In this document: positions 47,301 through 57,341 of the stretch, piece by piece | Numbering within the stretch: the stretch's first letter is position 1 | Layout of the letters: every line of letters begins with the position of its first letter | Origin: Pseudomonadota bacterium | GTDB lineage: Bacteria > Pseudomonadota > Gammaproteobacteria > Burkholderiales > Burkholderiaceae_F | Direction of reading: 5' to 3' | NCBI GenBank assembly: GCA_021825945.1 | Contig: JAKAFN010000001.1 | Span: forward strand, 62,001 to 126,000 | DNA length: 64,000 nucleotides | Notes under the pieces: model-generated | The model's database searches: none | What the model was told of the DNA's origin: nothing | What the model saw: only the letters and a program-made list of their open reading frames with translations | Made by a program: the position numbers and the translations under genes

Positions 47301-48974
47301 TCAGCGCAGGCCGATCATCTCCCGGGCGTGCCGGCGCGTGATCGCGGTGATTTCCGTGCCGCCCAACATCCGCGCGACCTCCTCGATGCGCGCCGCGTCG
47401 TCCAGGTGCTCGGTCCGGGAAAACGGACGGCCGTCGGCGTGTTGCGACTTGCGCACGGTGAAGTGGTGCTCGGCGCTTGCAGCGACCTGCGGCAGGTGGG
47501 TCACGCAGAATACCTGGCGCATCCCTCCCAGTTGACGGAGTAGGCGACCGACGACAGCGGCGGTCTGCCCGCCGATGCCGGCGTCGACTTCATCGAAGAT
47601 CAGGGTCGGGACCGGATTCGCGGAGGCGGCGATGACCGAGATCGCCAGCCCGATCCGCGACAGTTCCCCTCCGGAGGCGACCTTGGTCAGGGGGCGCGCC
47701 GTCCCGGCCGCGTGGGCTGCGACCAGGAATTCCACGCGTTCCGTGCCATATGCTGAAGGTTCGGCGGCCTGCAGTCGCACCTCGAAACGCCCCCCCGCCA
47801 TGGCGAGGTCCTGCATCGCCCGCGTGACCTCGCCCGACATCGCATCGGCTGCCTGCGCGCGCGCCGTCGCAAGCACGGCCGCGCGCGCGCGGTAGTCCTG
47901 CTCTGCGCGCTGCGCCGCGTTCTGCAAGGATTCCAGGTCTTCGGCGTGATCGATGCTGCGCAGCCGCTCCTGTGCCTGTGCGAGTTCTTCGTGCAGGTGC
48001 GCCGGTGCGCAACGCCAGCGTCGCGCGGCGGCGTGGAGCGCCGCGACGCGGCCTTCGACGTAGGCGAGTCGGCCTTCGTCGAGTTCCGAGCGCGACAGGT
48101 AATGGGTAAGCTCGCGCTGCGCTTCGTCGAGTTGGATCGTCGCGGCCTCGACGGCGTCGCAGGTGGTTTGCAGGCGGGCGTCATAGCCGAGAAGTGTGGC
48201 GAGTTGGCCGGCGATGCGGGCCAGGCGCGACTGTAGCGAATCGTCGGCCTCGGCGATCGCATCGAGCGCCGACCGCGCCCCTTCGATCAGGGCCGCACCG
48301 TGCGCAAGGCGCTTTTGTTCGGTTTCGATCCGATCCCATTCGCCCGGCTCGGGGGCCAGAGGCTCCAGATCGGAGATGATCCGGCTGAGTCGTTCGCGTT
48401 GGTCCTGCGCGGCGCGCATCCCCGATTCCGCGTCCTCCACCGCGCGCCGGGCGTCGCGCCAGCGCGCGAAGGATGCGGCGACGTCCGCGACGGACTCGGT
48501 CAGTCCACCGTAGTCGTCGAGCATGCGTTGTTGCGCTGCCGGCCGCAGCAGGGACTGGTGCTCGTGCTGGCCATGTACGTCGAGAACGAAGACGCCGAAT
48601 GCCCGCAGTTGCGCCAAGGTTGCTGCGGCGCCGTCGAGAAATGCGCGGCTGCGGCCCGAAATGTCGAGCGTGCGGCGGATGAGCACGGTACGCAGATGGG
48701 CGCGGTCCCCTTCGGCCGCGCGAACGAAGTCTTGTTCCGCCAGCCAGGCCCAGGCCGGTTCGGGGCATTCGAATTCCGCCGCCACCTCGGCGCGGGAAGC
48801 ACCCTCGCGTACCCAGTCCGCTTCGGCCCGCCCTCCGAGGACGAACTCGAGTGCGTCGATCAAAAGGGACTTGCCGGCGCCGGTTTCGCCGGTGAATGCC
48901 GTGAAGCCACCCTGGAACTCGAGGTCGGCGTGTTCGACGATGATGAAGTCGCGGATGGTGAGGGAGCGCAGCAT
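47301..48974 (-). CDS. recN: DNA repair protein RecN
   Basis: 557 residues from ATG 48974 (MLRSLTIRDFIIVEHADLE). An SMC-like ATPase with Walker A GETGAGKSLLIDAL, a long coiled coil (about 150-390), signature KVASGGELSRIGLA and Walker B PTLIFDEVDAGIGG. It acts in double-strand break repair and holds sister chromatids near. It follows nadK in the same direction with 47 bases between, and ends 39 bases from fur. Confidence 0.96.
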   Translation of the reverse strand: MLRSLTIRDFIIVEHADLEFQGGFTAFTGETGAGKSLLIDALEFVLGGRAEADWVREGASRAEVAAEFECPEPAWAWLAEQDFVRAAEGDRAHLRTVLIRRTLDISGRSRAFLDGAAATLAQLRAFGVFVLDVHGQHEHQSLLRPAAQQRMLDDYGGLTESVADVAASFARWRDARRAVEDAESGMRAAQDQRERLSRIISDLEPLAPEPGEWDRIETEQKRLAHGAALIEGARSALDAIAEADDSLQSRLARIAGQLATLLGYDARLQTTCDAVEAATIQLDEAQRELTHYLSRSELDEGRLAYVEGRVAALHAAARRWRCAPAHLHEELAQAQERLRSIDHAEDLESLQNAAQRAEQDYRARAAVLATARAQAADAMSGEVTRAMQDLAMAGGRFEVRLQAAEPSAYGTERVEFLVAAHAAGTARPLTKVASGGELSRIGLAISVIAASANPVPTLIFDEVDAGIGGQTAAVVGRLLRQLGGMRQVFCVTHLPQVAASAEHHFTVRKSQHADGRPFSRTEHLDDAARIEEVARMLGGTEITAITRRHAREMIGLR

Positions 48975-49021
48975 TGCCGACCCTTCACGCGCCGGGTGCC
49001 CGCCGGGCATGTTGCGGCAGG

Positions 49022-49930
49022 TCAGCGTCCACTGTCATCGCTCGCCATCACGTTCCAGTGCAATTTGCGTTGCAGCGTCGCGAAATGGTTGTATCCGGGC
49101 GGGTGCAGCAGGGTTGCGGCGTATTCGCTTCGCCGCACGCGCACGATGTCGCCGGGCTTGAGTGCCTGATACGCCTGCATATCGAAATAGGCGCAGGCGG
49201 CCCGGCCTTCGGTGAGTTCGATCTCCACTTCCATGCCGTCGGGAATCGCGATCGGCCGCGCCGACAGCGAGTGCGGTGCAACCGGCACGAGCACTAGGCC
49301 GGCGAGCGCCGGATGCAGGATCGGTCCGTTGGCGGAAAGCGCGTACGCGGTCGATCCCGTCGGCGTCGACAGGATGATGCCGTCCGCCCGCAGGTTGTAC
49401 ATGTTCACGCCGTTCACGCGTACCGTGAAGGCGATCATGCCGCTGGCCGCGCCGTGCGACACGACGACGTCGTTGAGCGCATGGGCGTGCAGCGCGATTT
49501 CGCCGGCATGGACGACCTCGCCGGTCAGCATGGCGCGCCGGTCGGCCTCGACGTTCCCGGCGAGCATGGGGCCGAGCACGTCGGGGATCCGGTCGAGGGC
49601 GATGTCGGTGATGAACCCGAGTCGGCCGAAGTTGATGCCGATCAAGGGGACGTCATAGGCCGCCAGATCACGTGCAATGCCCAGCATGGTGCCATCGCCG
49701 CCGAGGACGATCGCCAGGTCGGCCTGGGCGCCGATCGAGGCCAGGCTGTGCGCCTGCCGCCTTCCGGCGGCATCTCCCAGCGCGTCGTGCGCATCGGTGT
49801 GCAGTAGCAGCGCCGAGCCCGCCCCCTCGACGATGTCGACGATTCGGGCCAATGCCGCAGCCAGCGACGGCCGGTTGGCGTCGCCGCGGGATTTCGCAAA
49901 AAGCGCGGCGGTTGGGAACGGGGCAGTCAT
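49022..49930 (-). CDS. nadK: NAD kinase
   Basis: 302 residues from ATG 49930. The nucleotide-binding motif [26 protein letters not shown], and [17 protein letters not shown] are the family signatures. It phosphorylates NAD to NADP using ATP or polyphosphate. It is divergent from hrcA across 78 bases, and leads nadK-recN. Confidence 0.96.
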   Translation of the reverse strand: MTAPFPTAALFAKSRGDANRPSLAAALARIVDIVEGAGSALLLHTDAHDALGDAAGRRQAHSLASIGAQADLAIVLGGDGTMLGIARDLAAYDVPLIGINFGRLGFITDIALDRIPDVLGPMLAGNVEADRRAMLTGEVVHAGEIALHAHALNDVVVSHGAASGMIAFTVRVNGVNMYNLRADGIILSTPTGSTAYALSANGPILHPALAGLVLVPVAPHSLSARPIAIPDGMEVEIELTEGRAACAYFDMQAYQALKPGDIVRVRRSEYAATLLHPPGYNHFATLQRKLHWNVMASDDSGR

Positions 49931-50008
49931 CGTGGCGCCGATTATGCAAGAATTGGCGGTCGTTCCCGGACTTCCTGCGGTTTCCGCAGGATCCGGGTCC
50001 CATTTCCG

Positions 50009-51028
50009 GTGGCCATGCTCGATCAGCGCGCGCGTCTTTTGCTCAAGACTCTGGTGGAACGGTACGTTGCCGAGGGGCAGCCCGTGGGGTCGCGCGCGTT
50101 GTCCCGGATTTCGGGGCTCGACCTGTCTCCGGCAACGATCCGCAACGTGATGGCGGATCTGGAAGAGATGGGGTTCGTGGCGAGTCCGCACACCTCCGCC
50201 GGGCGGGTGCCGACACCGCGCGGCTACCGCTTGTTCGTCGACACGTTGCTCACGGTGCAGCCGCTGGAGAGTGCCGCCCAGGAAATTTTGCAAGATCGGA
50301 TGCAAGTGGCCGAACCGCAGCGGGCGATCCAGACCGCGGCACAACTGCTCTCGAACCTGTCGCATTTCGCCGGCATCGTTCTGGCACCCCGTCGCGCGAT
50401 GGCGTTCCGGCAGGTGGAGTTTCTGCGCTTGTCGGAGCGGCGGATCCTGATGATCGTGGTCGCGCCCGACGGCGACGTGCAGAATCGCATCCTGTTGACG
50501 CGGCACCCCTACACGCAGGGAGAACTGGTCGAGGCGGCCAACGCGCTCAACCAGCATTTCGCCGGCATGAGCTTCGAACGAGCGCGGGCCCGACTGCAGA
50601 GCGACCTGTTGCAACTGCGCGAGGAAATCCTGGCCTTGATGAACACCGCCGTCGAGGTTGGCGCCGACGCGGTGGAAGAGGCGGAGCCGGTGGTCATTTC
50701 CGGGGAGCGCAAGCTGCTGGAGGTCGAAGACCTTGCCGGAAATATGGAGAAGCTGCGTGCCTTGTTCGATCTTTTCGAACACAAGACGCGCCTGGCCGGC
50801 TTGCTCGACGAGTCGACCCGGTCGCAAGGCGTGAAGATCTACATCGGCGGCGAATCCGAACTGGTTCCCCTCGACGAGATGAGCCTGGTGGCGGCTCCCT
50901 ACGAGGCCAACGGCAAGGTCGTGGGCACCCTGGGCGTCATCGGGCCGACGCGGATGGCCTACGAACGCGTGATCCCGATCGTCGACATCACGGCAAAATT
51001 GTTGTCCGGCGCGCTGTCCCGAGACTGA
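50009..51028 (+). CDS. hrcA: Heat-inducible transcription repressor HrcA
   Basis: 339 residues from GTG 50009, or ATG 50015 two codons on. A winged helix ([19 protein letters not shown] and [19 protein letters not shown]) precedes the dimerisation and IDD domains. HrcA represses by binding the CIRCE element. No CIRCE (TTAGCACTC-N9-GAGTGCTAA) could be found upstream of grpE, dnaK or dnaJ in this window, so its targets may lie elsewhere, for example groESL. Confidence 0.95.
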   Translation: MAMLDQRARLLLKTLVERYVAEGQPVGSRALSRISGLDLSPATIRNVMADLEEMGFVASPHTSAGRVPTPRGYRLFVDTLLTVQPLESAAQEILQDRMQVAEPQRAIQTAAQLLSNLSHFAGIVLAPRRAMAFRQVEFLRLSERRILMIVVAPDGDVQNRILLTRHPYTQGELVEAANALNQHFAGMSFERARARLQSDLLQLREEILALMNTAVEVGADAVEEAEPVVISGERKLLEVEDLAGNMEKLRALFDLFEHKTRLAGLLDESTRSQGVKIYIGGESELVPLDEMSLVAAPYEANGKVVGTLGVIGPTRMAYERVIPIVDITAKLLSGALSRD

Positions 51029-51067
51029 TGGCCGCCCGGACTCGCGCAAGAACGAGGAGAACCTGAC

Positions 51068-52123
51068 CTGAAATCCGATTCCCCCCGCGCGGAAGTTCCG
51101 GCCCGTACGGCGGTCCTTCTCGTCAATCTTGGTACGCCGGAGGCGCCCACGCCGACGGCGGTGCGCACCTATTTGAAGGAGTTCCTGCTCGATCCGCGGG
51201 TCGTCGAAATTCCGCACATCCTCTGGCGCCCTTTGCTGCAAGGGGTCATTCTGCCCCGGCGCGGACGCGATGCCGCGGCGCGCTATGCCGGCATCTGGAC
51301 GCCGGAGGGCTCGCCGCTGCTGGTCCATTCGCGCCGGCAGCAGCATCAGTTGTCGTTGGAGCTGGCAAGCCGGGGACTGTCGGTCGATGTCGAACTCGCC
51401 ATGCGGTATGGTGAACCGTCCCTGGCGGCGGCATTCGACCGCATGCGCCATGCGCACGTCGGCCGGATTCTCGTGGTGCCGATGTACCCCCAGTACTCGG
51501 CAACGTCGACGGCCTCGGTGCTCGACGGCGTGATGCACTGGATGCTCGGCCAGCGCGATGTCCCCGAGCTGCGCTGGGTGCGGGATTTCCATGACGATCC
51601 AGGCTATGTCGACGCCTTGGCCCAGTCGGTCCTGGCCGCATGGGATGTCCGTGGCCGTCCGGACCGCCTGCTACTCAGTTTCCACGGACTGCCGCAGCGC
51701 AATATCACCCTCGGCGATCCCTACCAGGAGCAATGTTTGCGCACTGCGGAACGCCTGGCCGAGGCTCTCCGGTTGCCTCCGGAGACGTGGGCGGTGAGTT
51801 TCCAGTCCCGGTTCGGCCGTGCCCGTTGGATCGAGCCCTATACCGTCGATACCCTGCGTGCGTGGGGGCGCGCCGGAGTAGGGCGCGTCGACGTCCTGTG
51901 CCCGGGATTCGTCGCCGACTGTCTCGAGACCCTCGAAGAGATCGCGATCGAGGCGCGGAAGGAGTTCCTCACCGCGGGCGGCCGGGAGTTCCATGCCATT
52001 CCGTGCCTCAATGCGGCGCCGCGCTTCATCTCGGCGCTGGCCGATCTGGTCGCGCGTCATCTCCAGGGCTGGCCGGGAGCGTCCTCGATGTCCGCCGCTG
52101 CGGGATCGTTTCCGGGTCGATGA
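51068..52123 (+). CDS. hemH: Ferrochelatase, apparently with a CTG start
   Basis: About 351 residues if read from CTG 51068. The conserved opening AVLLVNLGTPEAPTP lies before the first ATG/GTG/TTG (GTG 51161), and the frame has a stop at 51026-51028. A GAGGAGA at 51054-51060 is seven bases ahead of the CTG. The protein has SFHGLPQRN with the catalytic His, and CPGFVADCLETLEEI with the Glu of the metal site. It inserts Fe2+ into protoporphyrin IX at the membrane. A 12-codon ORF (ATG 51028, overlapping the hrcA stop) ends just before the CTG and may matter for translation. Confidence 0.92.
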   Translation: MKSDSPRAEVPARTAVLLVNLGTPEAPTPTAVRTYLKEFLLDPRVVEIPHILWRPLLQGVILPRRGRDAAARYAGIWTPEGSPLLVHSRRQQHQLSLELASRGLSVDVELAMRYGEPSLAAAFDRMRHAHVGRILVVPMYPQYSATSTASVLDGVMHWMLGQRDVPELRWVRDFHDDPGYVDALAQSVLAAWDVRGRPDRLLLSFHGLPQRNITLGDPYQEQCLRTAERLAEALRLPPETWAVSFQSRFGRARWIEPYTVDTLRAWGRAGVGRVDVLCPGFVADCLETLEEIAIEARKEFLTAGGREFHAIPCLNAAPRFISALADLVARHLQGWPGASSMSAAAGSFPGR

Positions 52124-52126
52124 CCC

Positions 52127-52154
52127 CTTGAATTCCGGCTGACCACCCCCAGAT
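52127..52154 (+). promoter_or_regulatory. Sigma-32 heat-shock promoter of grpE
   Basis: CTTGAA (52127-52132) is an exact sigma-32 -35 box. After 14 bases, CCCCAGAT (52147-52154) matches the -10 consensus CCCCATNT closely. It begins right after the hemH stop, about 65 bases before the grpE ATG. The palindrome CCCCC-N5-GGGGG (52146-52160) overlaps its -10. Confidence 0.65.
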
Positions 52155-52219
52155 CGGGGGTCTGGGCCGCGCAACCGCGTGGGCCCCATCCTGGAACAAA
52201 TGAGCTGATGGGGGGCTGC

Positions 52220-52774
52220 ATGACCGGCACCGAACGTCCGGAAAACGAAAAGAACGACCAGGCCTGCGCACCGGCGGAATCGCTGGAGATCGGCGCGAGC
52301 GTCGACCCGATGATGGATCTGAATGCCGCGCTGGCGGCCGCCCAGGCGCAGGCGGAAGAAAATCACGAGTTGTTCCTGCGCGCCCGCGCCGAGACGGAAA
52401 ACGTCCGGCGGCGAGCCCAGGAAGATGTCGCGAAGGCGCACAAGTTCGCCGTCGAATCGTTTGCGGAGGCCCTCGTTCCCGTATTCGACAGCCTTGAAAA
52501 GGCGTTGCAGGACGAGTCCGGAAGTGCGGCGACCCTGCGCGAGGGGGTCGATCTCACCCTGCGGCAGTTGCGGGCTGCGTTCGAGCGCGGCCGCCTCACG
52601 GAAATCAATCCGATCGGCGAGAAGTTCGACCCCCATCGTCATCAGGCGATCTCGGCGGTTCCGACCCAGGGTGATCCGCCGCCGAACCACGTGGTGGCGG
52701 TGCTGCAAAAGGGTTGGATGATTTCCGACCGAGTGTTACGACCGGCCCTGGTCACCGTGGCGCAAGGGACTTGA
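52220..52774 (+). CDS. grpE: Nucleotide exchange factor GrpE
   Basis: 184 residues from ATG 52220 ([13 protein letters not shown]), which has GGGGGG six bases upstream; ATG 52208 gives four more residues. A long N-terminal helix (about 35-85, [20 protein letters not shown]) leads to a four-helix bundle and a beta-domain with [16 protein letters not shown] and PALVTVAQG. It releases ADP from DnaK. It heads the grpE-dnaK-dnaJ cluster behind a sigma-32-like promoter. Confidence 0.96.
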   Translation: MTGTERPENEKNDQACAPAESLEIGASVDPMMDLNAALAAAQAQAEENHELFLRARAETENVRRRAQEDVAKAHKFAVESFAEALVPVFDSLEKALQDESGSAATLREGVDLTLRQLRAAFERGRLTEINPIGEKFDPHRHQAISAVPTQGDPPPNHVVAVLQKGWMISDRVLRPALVTVAQGT

Positions 52775-52797
52775 AACCGGGCCGATCGGCCGCACGT
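52770..52797 (+). promoter_or_regulatory. Possible second sigma-32 promoter, for dnaK
   Basis: CTTGAA (52770-52775) overlaps the grpE stop codon. With 14-base spacing the -10 would be CCGCACGT (52790-52797), matching five of seven defined bases. It is weaker than the grpE promoter and may be chance. Confidence 0.3.
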
Positions 52798-52890
52798 TCG
52801 GATCAGTCCGGGGCCTGATGGCCCCATCGAGATCTCGGGTCTTCGGAAATCGACGCAATCGCGCCGCGGGCGGCGCAGCAAGAAGGGAAA

Positions 52891-54843
<1,953 letters not shown>

Positions 54844-55012
54844 CGTATCGGTCGGGATCGCAGGCGGACGTTCGGTCCGCTTGCGATCGGAGCGATATCG
54901 GGCGCTGCGGGTGATGCCGCGGCGGAGCGCGCGGACCGGATCCCCGCTTTGGCGGCGGTATCCGGTTTTCCAATTCCGGGGTTCCCTTTGGCACCACGAT
55001 TGAACGAGCACC

Positions 55013-56158
55013 ATGTCCAAACGCGATTTCTATGAAGTTCTCGGCGTCGCCAAGAACGCGTCCGACGAGGAAATCAAAAAAGCCTATCGCAAGATGGCAA
55101 TGAAGTACCACCCGGATCGAAATCCGGGGGACAAGGCGTCCGAGGAGAAATTCAAGGAAGCCAAGGAAGCCTACGAGATGCTCTCCGACGCGCAAAAGCG
55201 CGCGGCTTACGATCGATTCGGCCATGCCGGCGTCGATCCCAATGCCGCAGCGGGCGGGTTCGGTGCCGGCGGTGCGGGTTTCAACGGCGGGTTTGCCGAA
55301 GCGTTCGGCGACATCTTCGGCGACATCTTCGGCGGCGCGGCGCGCGGCGGCGGCCGGGCCGGCAACGCGTATCGCGGGGCCGACCTGCGCTACAACATGG
55401 AGATCACGCTCGAGCAGGCGGTCAACGGGTTTACCACCGACATCCGCGTGCCGTCCTGGGACCCTTGCGAAACCTGCGGCGGCACCGGCGCCAAACCGGG
55501 TACCAAACCCAAGACCTGCGCGACCTGCAACGGATCGGGGGCGGTGCGCATGTCCCAGGGTTTCTTCTCGATCCAGCAGACCTGCCCCACCTGCCACGGT
55601 AGCGGCAAGGTGATCGCGGAGCCTTGCGCGTCGTGTCATGGGGAGGGCCGCATCAAGCGCAACAAGGTGCTGGAAGTCGCGATCCCGGCGGGGATCGACG
55701 AGGGCCAGCGCATCCGCTTGAGCGGCAAGGGCGAGCCGGGGATGAACGGCGGCCCGCCGGGCGATCTGTATGTCGAGATTCGGATCAAGCCGCACGAGGT
55801 GTTCCAGCGCGATGGCGACGATCTTCACTGCGAGGTGCCGGTTTCGTTCGCGACCGCTGCGCTGGGCGGCGAAGTCGAGTTTGCGACGCTCAGGGGCAAC
55901 GTCAGCATCACCCTTCCCGAGGGGACCCAGAGCGGCAAGACGTTCCGTCTGCGGGGCAAAGGCATCAAGGGTGTGCGTTCGCACAACCCCGGGGATCTCT
56001 ACTGCCACGTGCGCGTGGAAACGCCGGTACGCCTGACGGAGAAGCAGAAGAAATTGCTGCGGGAATTCGACGAGGCGCTCAACGAAGGCGGGACCAAGCA
56101 TTCACCGCAGACGAAATCCTTCATGGACAAGATGAAGGGTTTCTTCACGGCCGATTGA
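55013..56158 (+). CDS. dnaJ: Co-chaperone DnaJ (Hsp40)
   Basis: 381 residues. The J-domain has [10 protein letters not shown] with the HPD motif that stimulates DnaK, then a Gly/Phe-rich linker (about 75-120) and four zinc-binding repeats ([36 protein letters not shown]). The C-terminal substrate-binding domains follow. It lies 169 bases after dnaK; that space shows no clear promoter. A 15-base tandem repeat lies just past its stop. Confidence 0.98.
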   Translation: MSKRDFYEVLGVAKNASDEEIKKAYRKMAMKYHPDRNPGDKASEEKFKEAKEAYEMLSDAQKRAAYDRFGHAGVDPNAAAGGFGAGGAGFNGGFAEAFGDIFGDIFGGAARGGGRAGNAYRGADLRYNMEITLEQAVNGFTTDIRVPSWDPCETCGGTGAKPGTKPKTCATCNGSGAVRMSQGFFSIQQTCPTCHGSGKVIAEPCASCHGEGRIKRNKVLEVAIPAGIDEGQRIRLSGKGEPGMNGGPPGDLYVEIRIKPHEVFQRDGDDLHCEVPVSFATAALGGEVEFATLRGNVSITLPEGTQSGKTFRLRGKGIKGVRSHNPGDLYCHVRVETPVRLTEKQKKLLREFDEALNEGGTKHSPQTKSFMDKMKGFFTAD

Positions 56159-56160
56159 CG

Positions 56161-56190
56161 GGCCGATCCCGACGGGGCCGATCCCGACGC
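56161..56190. repeat. 15-bp tandem repeat after dnaJ
   Basis: GGCCGATCCCGACGG (56161-56175) is followed at once by GGCCGATCCCGACGC (56176-56190), one base different. A third, shorter similarity (GGCCGATTGACG) covers the dnaJ stop. Role unknown; it may be a slippage product. Confidence 0.7.
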
Positions 56191-56240
56191 CGGATTCGGT
56201 GCGGTACGCCGTCCCGCGTCCGCCCGCCGGCGTCCGCCCG

Positions 56241-56630
56241 TCATCGGCCCAGCATTCCTTCGATCCGCCGTCGATCGCGCTTCGTCGGTCGCCCTTGGCG
56301 TGAGCGTGCCGGATCGGATGCGTTCTGCGCCCGGATCCGCTCCCGCCGGGCGATGCTTTCCGTCGTTTCCTCATAGAGTGTGCGCGCCGCGCTTGCCGGG
56401 CCGCGTTGCGCCGACAGTGCGCGGACGACGACGACCAGGATCTGGTCGCCGGCGTGAATCTCCAGCCGTTCCCCGAGCTTCACGGCGCGCGCCGGTTTGA
56501 TGCGTTCGCCGGCGATGCGGACGCGTCCGAGATCGATCGCCTGAGATGCGAGCGATCGCGTCCTGAAGAACCGTGCAGCCCATAGCCATTTGTCGGCGCG
56601 CGCGGAAGAGCCGTCATCAACCATCAGCAA
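56241..56630 (-). CDS. hslR: Hsp15-like S4-domain RNA-binding protein
   Basis: 129 residues (ATG 56630, or 56624 two codons on). The S4 fold covers ADKWLWAARFFRTRSLASQA, VRIAGERIKPARAVKLGERL. A basic C-terminus (RQGRPTKRDRRR) follows. Hsp15 binds stalled 50S subunits carrying nascent chains and is heat-induced. It is convergent with dnaJ, and no sigma-32 box is clear upstream. Confidence 0.88.
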   Translation of the reverse strand: MLMVDDGSSARADKWLWAARFFRTRSLASQAIDLGRVRIAGERIKPARAVKLGERLEIHAGDQILVVVVRALSAQRGPASAARTLYEETTESIARRERIRAQNASDPARSRQGRPTKRDRRRIEGMLGR

Positions 56631-56745
56631 TCCGAATTTTCCGGGTAAGGCGGCAGACTGTCGGGTGACCGTGGCCGCATGGCGCCATTTTCCCTCGTTT
56701 CCAACCCTTTTCCCGTATTGGTTTTCCGGGCAATGGCGGATAAAA

Positions 56746-56762
56746 GTATCACATCATGATAC
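56746..56762. promoter_or_regulatory. Palindrome between hslR and the Cys-repeat gene
   Basis: GTATCA-CATCA-TGATAC is a perfect six-base inverted repeat with a five-base spacer, in an AT-rich stretch of the 293-base divergent space (56631-56923). It could be an operator for either gene. Apart from this and weak promoter-like AT sequence, the space holds no clear gene; the open frame from 56756 to 56923 is Arg/Ser-rich and unlike a protein start. Confidence 0.4.
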
Positions 56763-56923
56763 GATCGCGAAATGATAAGAAAAACCAGTCGCCCGCCCAG
56801 GATCCGCGACATCCGTCGCGGAACGCTTCGTCCGCCGCGCGCGCGTGCGCCATCCGGAAGCGGAGGATCGAAGAGATGCCGCAAGGCGAGTCCGGACGCC
56901 GGAATATGGGAAAGGAATTGGAA

Positions 56924-57265
56924 ATGAAGGGTGTTCAGATGGTTGCCGCAGTGCTGTTCGCAATGTCTTGCACTTCCGCGATGGCGGCGGGCGAGTCGCC
57001 GAGCGCGGCGAGTTGCCGGGCGTTCCCGTCCACCTGTGGGAACGGAGCGATGACCGGGTTCGCATCGCCGTTGGCGGGGCAGGCGCAAGCCGGGTTGGTC
57101 TACGGCCCGAGTGCGGCGAGCTGCCGGGCGTTTCCGTCGACCTGCGCGACATCGCTGGGATCGGTGGTTCGCACGTCTGCGCCTGTGACGCGGGTGGGTG
57201 AGCCCGATTCACAACCTTCCGCCGCGGCCTGTCGCGCATTTCCGTCCTCCTGCCGGAACGGCTGA
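56924..57265 (+). CDS. Small exported protein with three Cys-x6-Cys repeats
   Basis: 113 residues from ATG 56924. A signal peptide (MKGVQMVAAVLFAMSCTSAMA) ends about residue 22. The mature part has three copies of the core PSAASCRAFPSTC (third PSAAACRAFPSSC), spaced exactly 36 residues apart, with unrelated Gly/Ala/Ser linkers between and a short RNG tail. Each core has two Cys six residues apart, able to form a small disulfide loop or bind metal. I recognise no family and no catalytic residue. ATGs at 56906 or earlier could extend the N-terminus. It stands alone: hslR is divergent and putA is convergent. Function unknown; periplasmic or secreted location is inferred from the signal peptide. 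Confidence 0.75.
   Translation: MKGVQMVAAVLFAMSCTSAMAAGESPSAASCRAFPSTCGNGAMTGFASPLAGQAQAGLVYGPSAASCRAFPSTCATSLGSVVRTSAPVTRVGEPDSQPSAAACRAFPSSCRNG
56999..57253 (+). repeat. Three 39-bp coding repeats at exact 108-bp spacing
   Basis: Copies at 56999-57037, 57107-57145 and 57215-57253 encode the PSAA-CRAFPS-C cores. Copies 1 and 2 differ at five bases, all synonymous; copy 3 differs more, but mostly also silently. The linkers are not alike. This indicates old duplications with selection on the peptide. Confidence 0.9.
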
Positions 57266-57299
57266 GGCGCAGTTCACCGGGGGCGCCTGTCGTCCCCGA

Positions 57300-57329
57300 C
57301 GCGGGCCCACCATGGGGAGGGGGCCCGCG
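57300..57329. terminator. Hairpin between the Cys-repeat gene and putA
   Basis: CGCGGGCCC (57300-57308) pairs with GGGCCCGCG (57321-57329) over a 12-base loop, in the 76-base space between convergent genes. It has no T-run on either side but the place and nine-base GC stem suit a two-way terminator. Confidence 0.5.
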
Positions 57330-57341
57330 GCCGGATAGGTG

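Noticed and set aside
52146..52160. CCCCC-N5-GGGGG as a hemH terminator
   Set aside because: The stem is only five pairs with no T-run and it overlaps the grpE promoter -10 box.
52775..52890. CCCCATCG near 52831 as a sigma-32 -10 box for dnaK
   Set aside because: No CTTGAA-like -35 lies 13-15 bases upstream.
56756..56923. Longer N-terminus for the Cys-repeat protein from ATG 56756
   Set aside because: It would bury the signal peptide behind 56 Arg/Ser-rich residues and overlaps the palindrome; ATG 56924 gives a normal exported protein.
56999..57253. Three regularly spaced repeats that could suggest a CRISPR array
   Set aside because: Repeats stay in one reading frame, differ at synonymous positions and belong to a signal-peptide protein; no cas genes are present.
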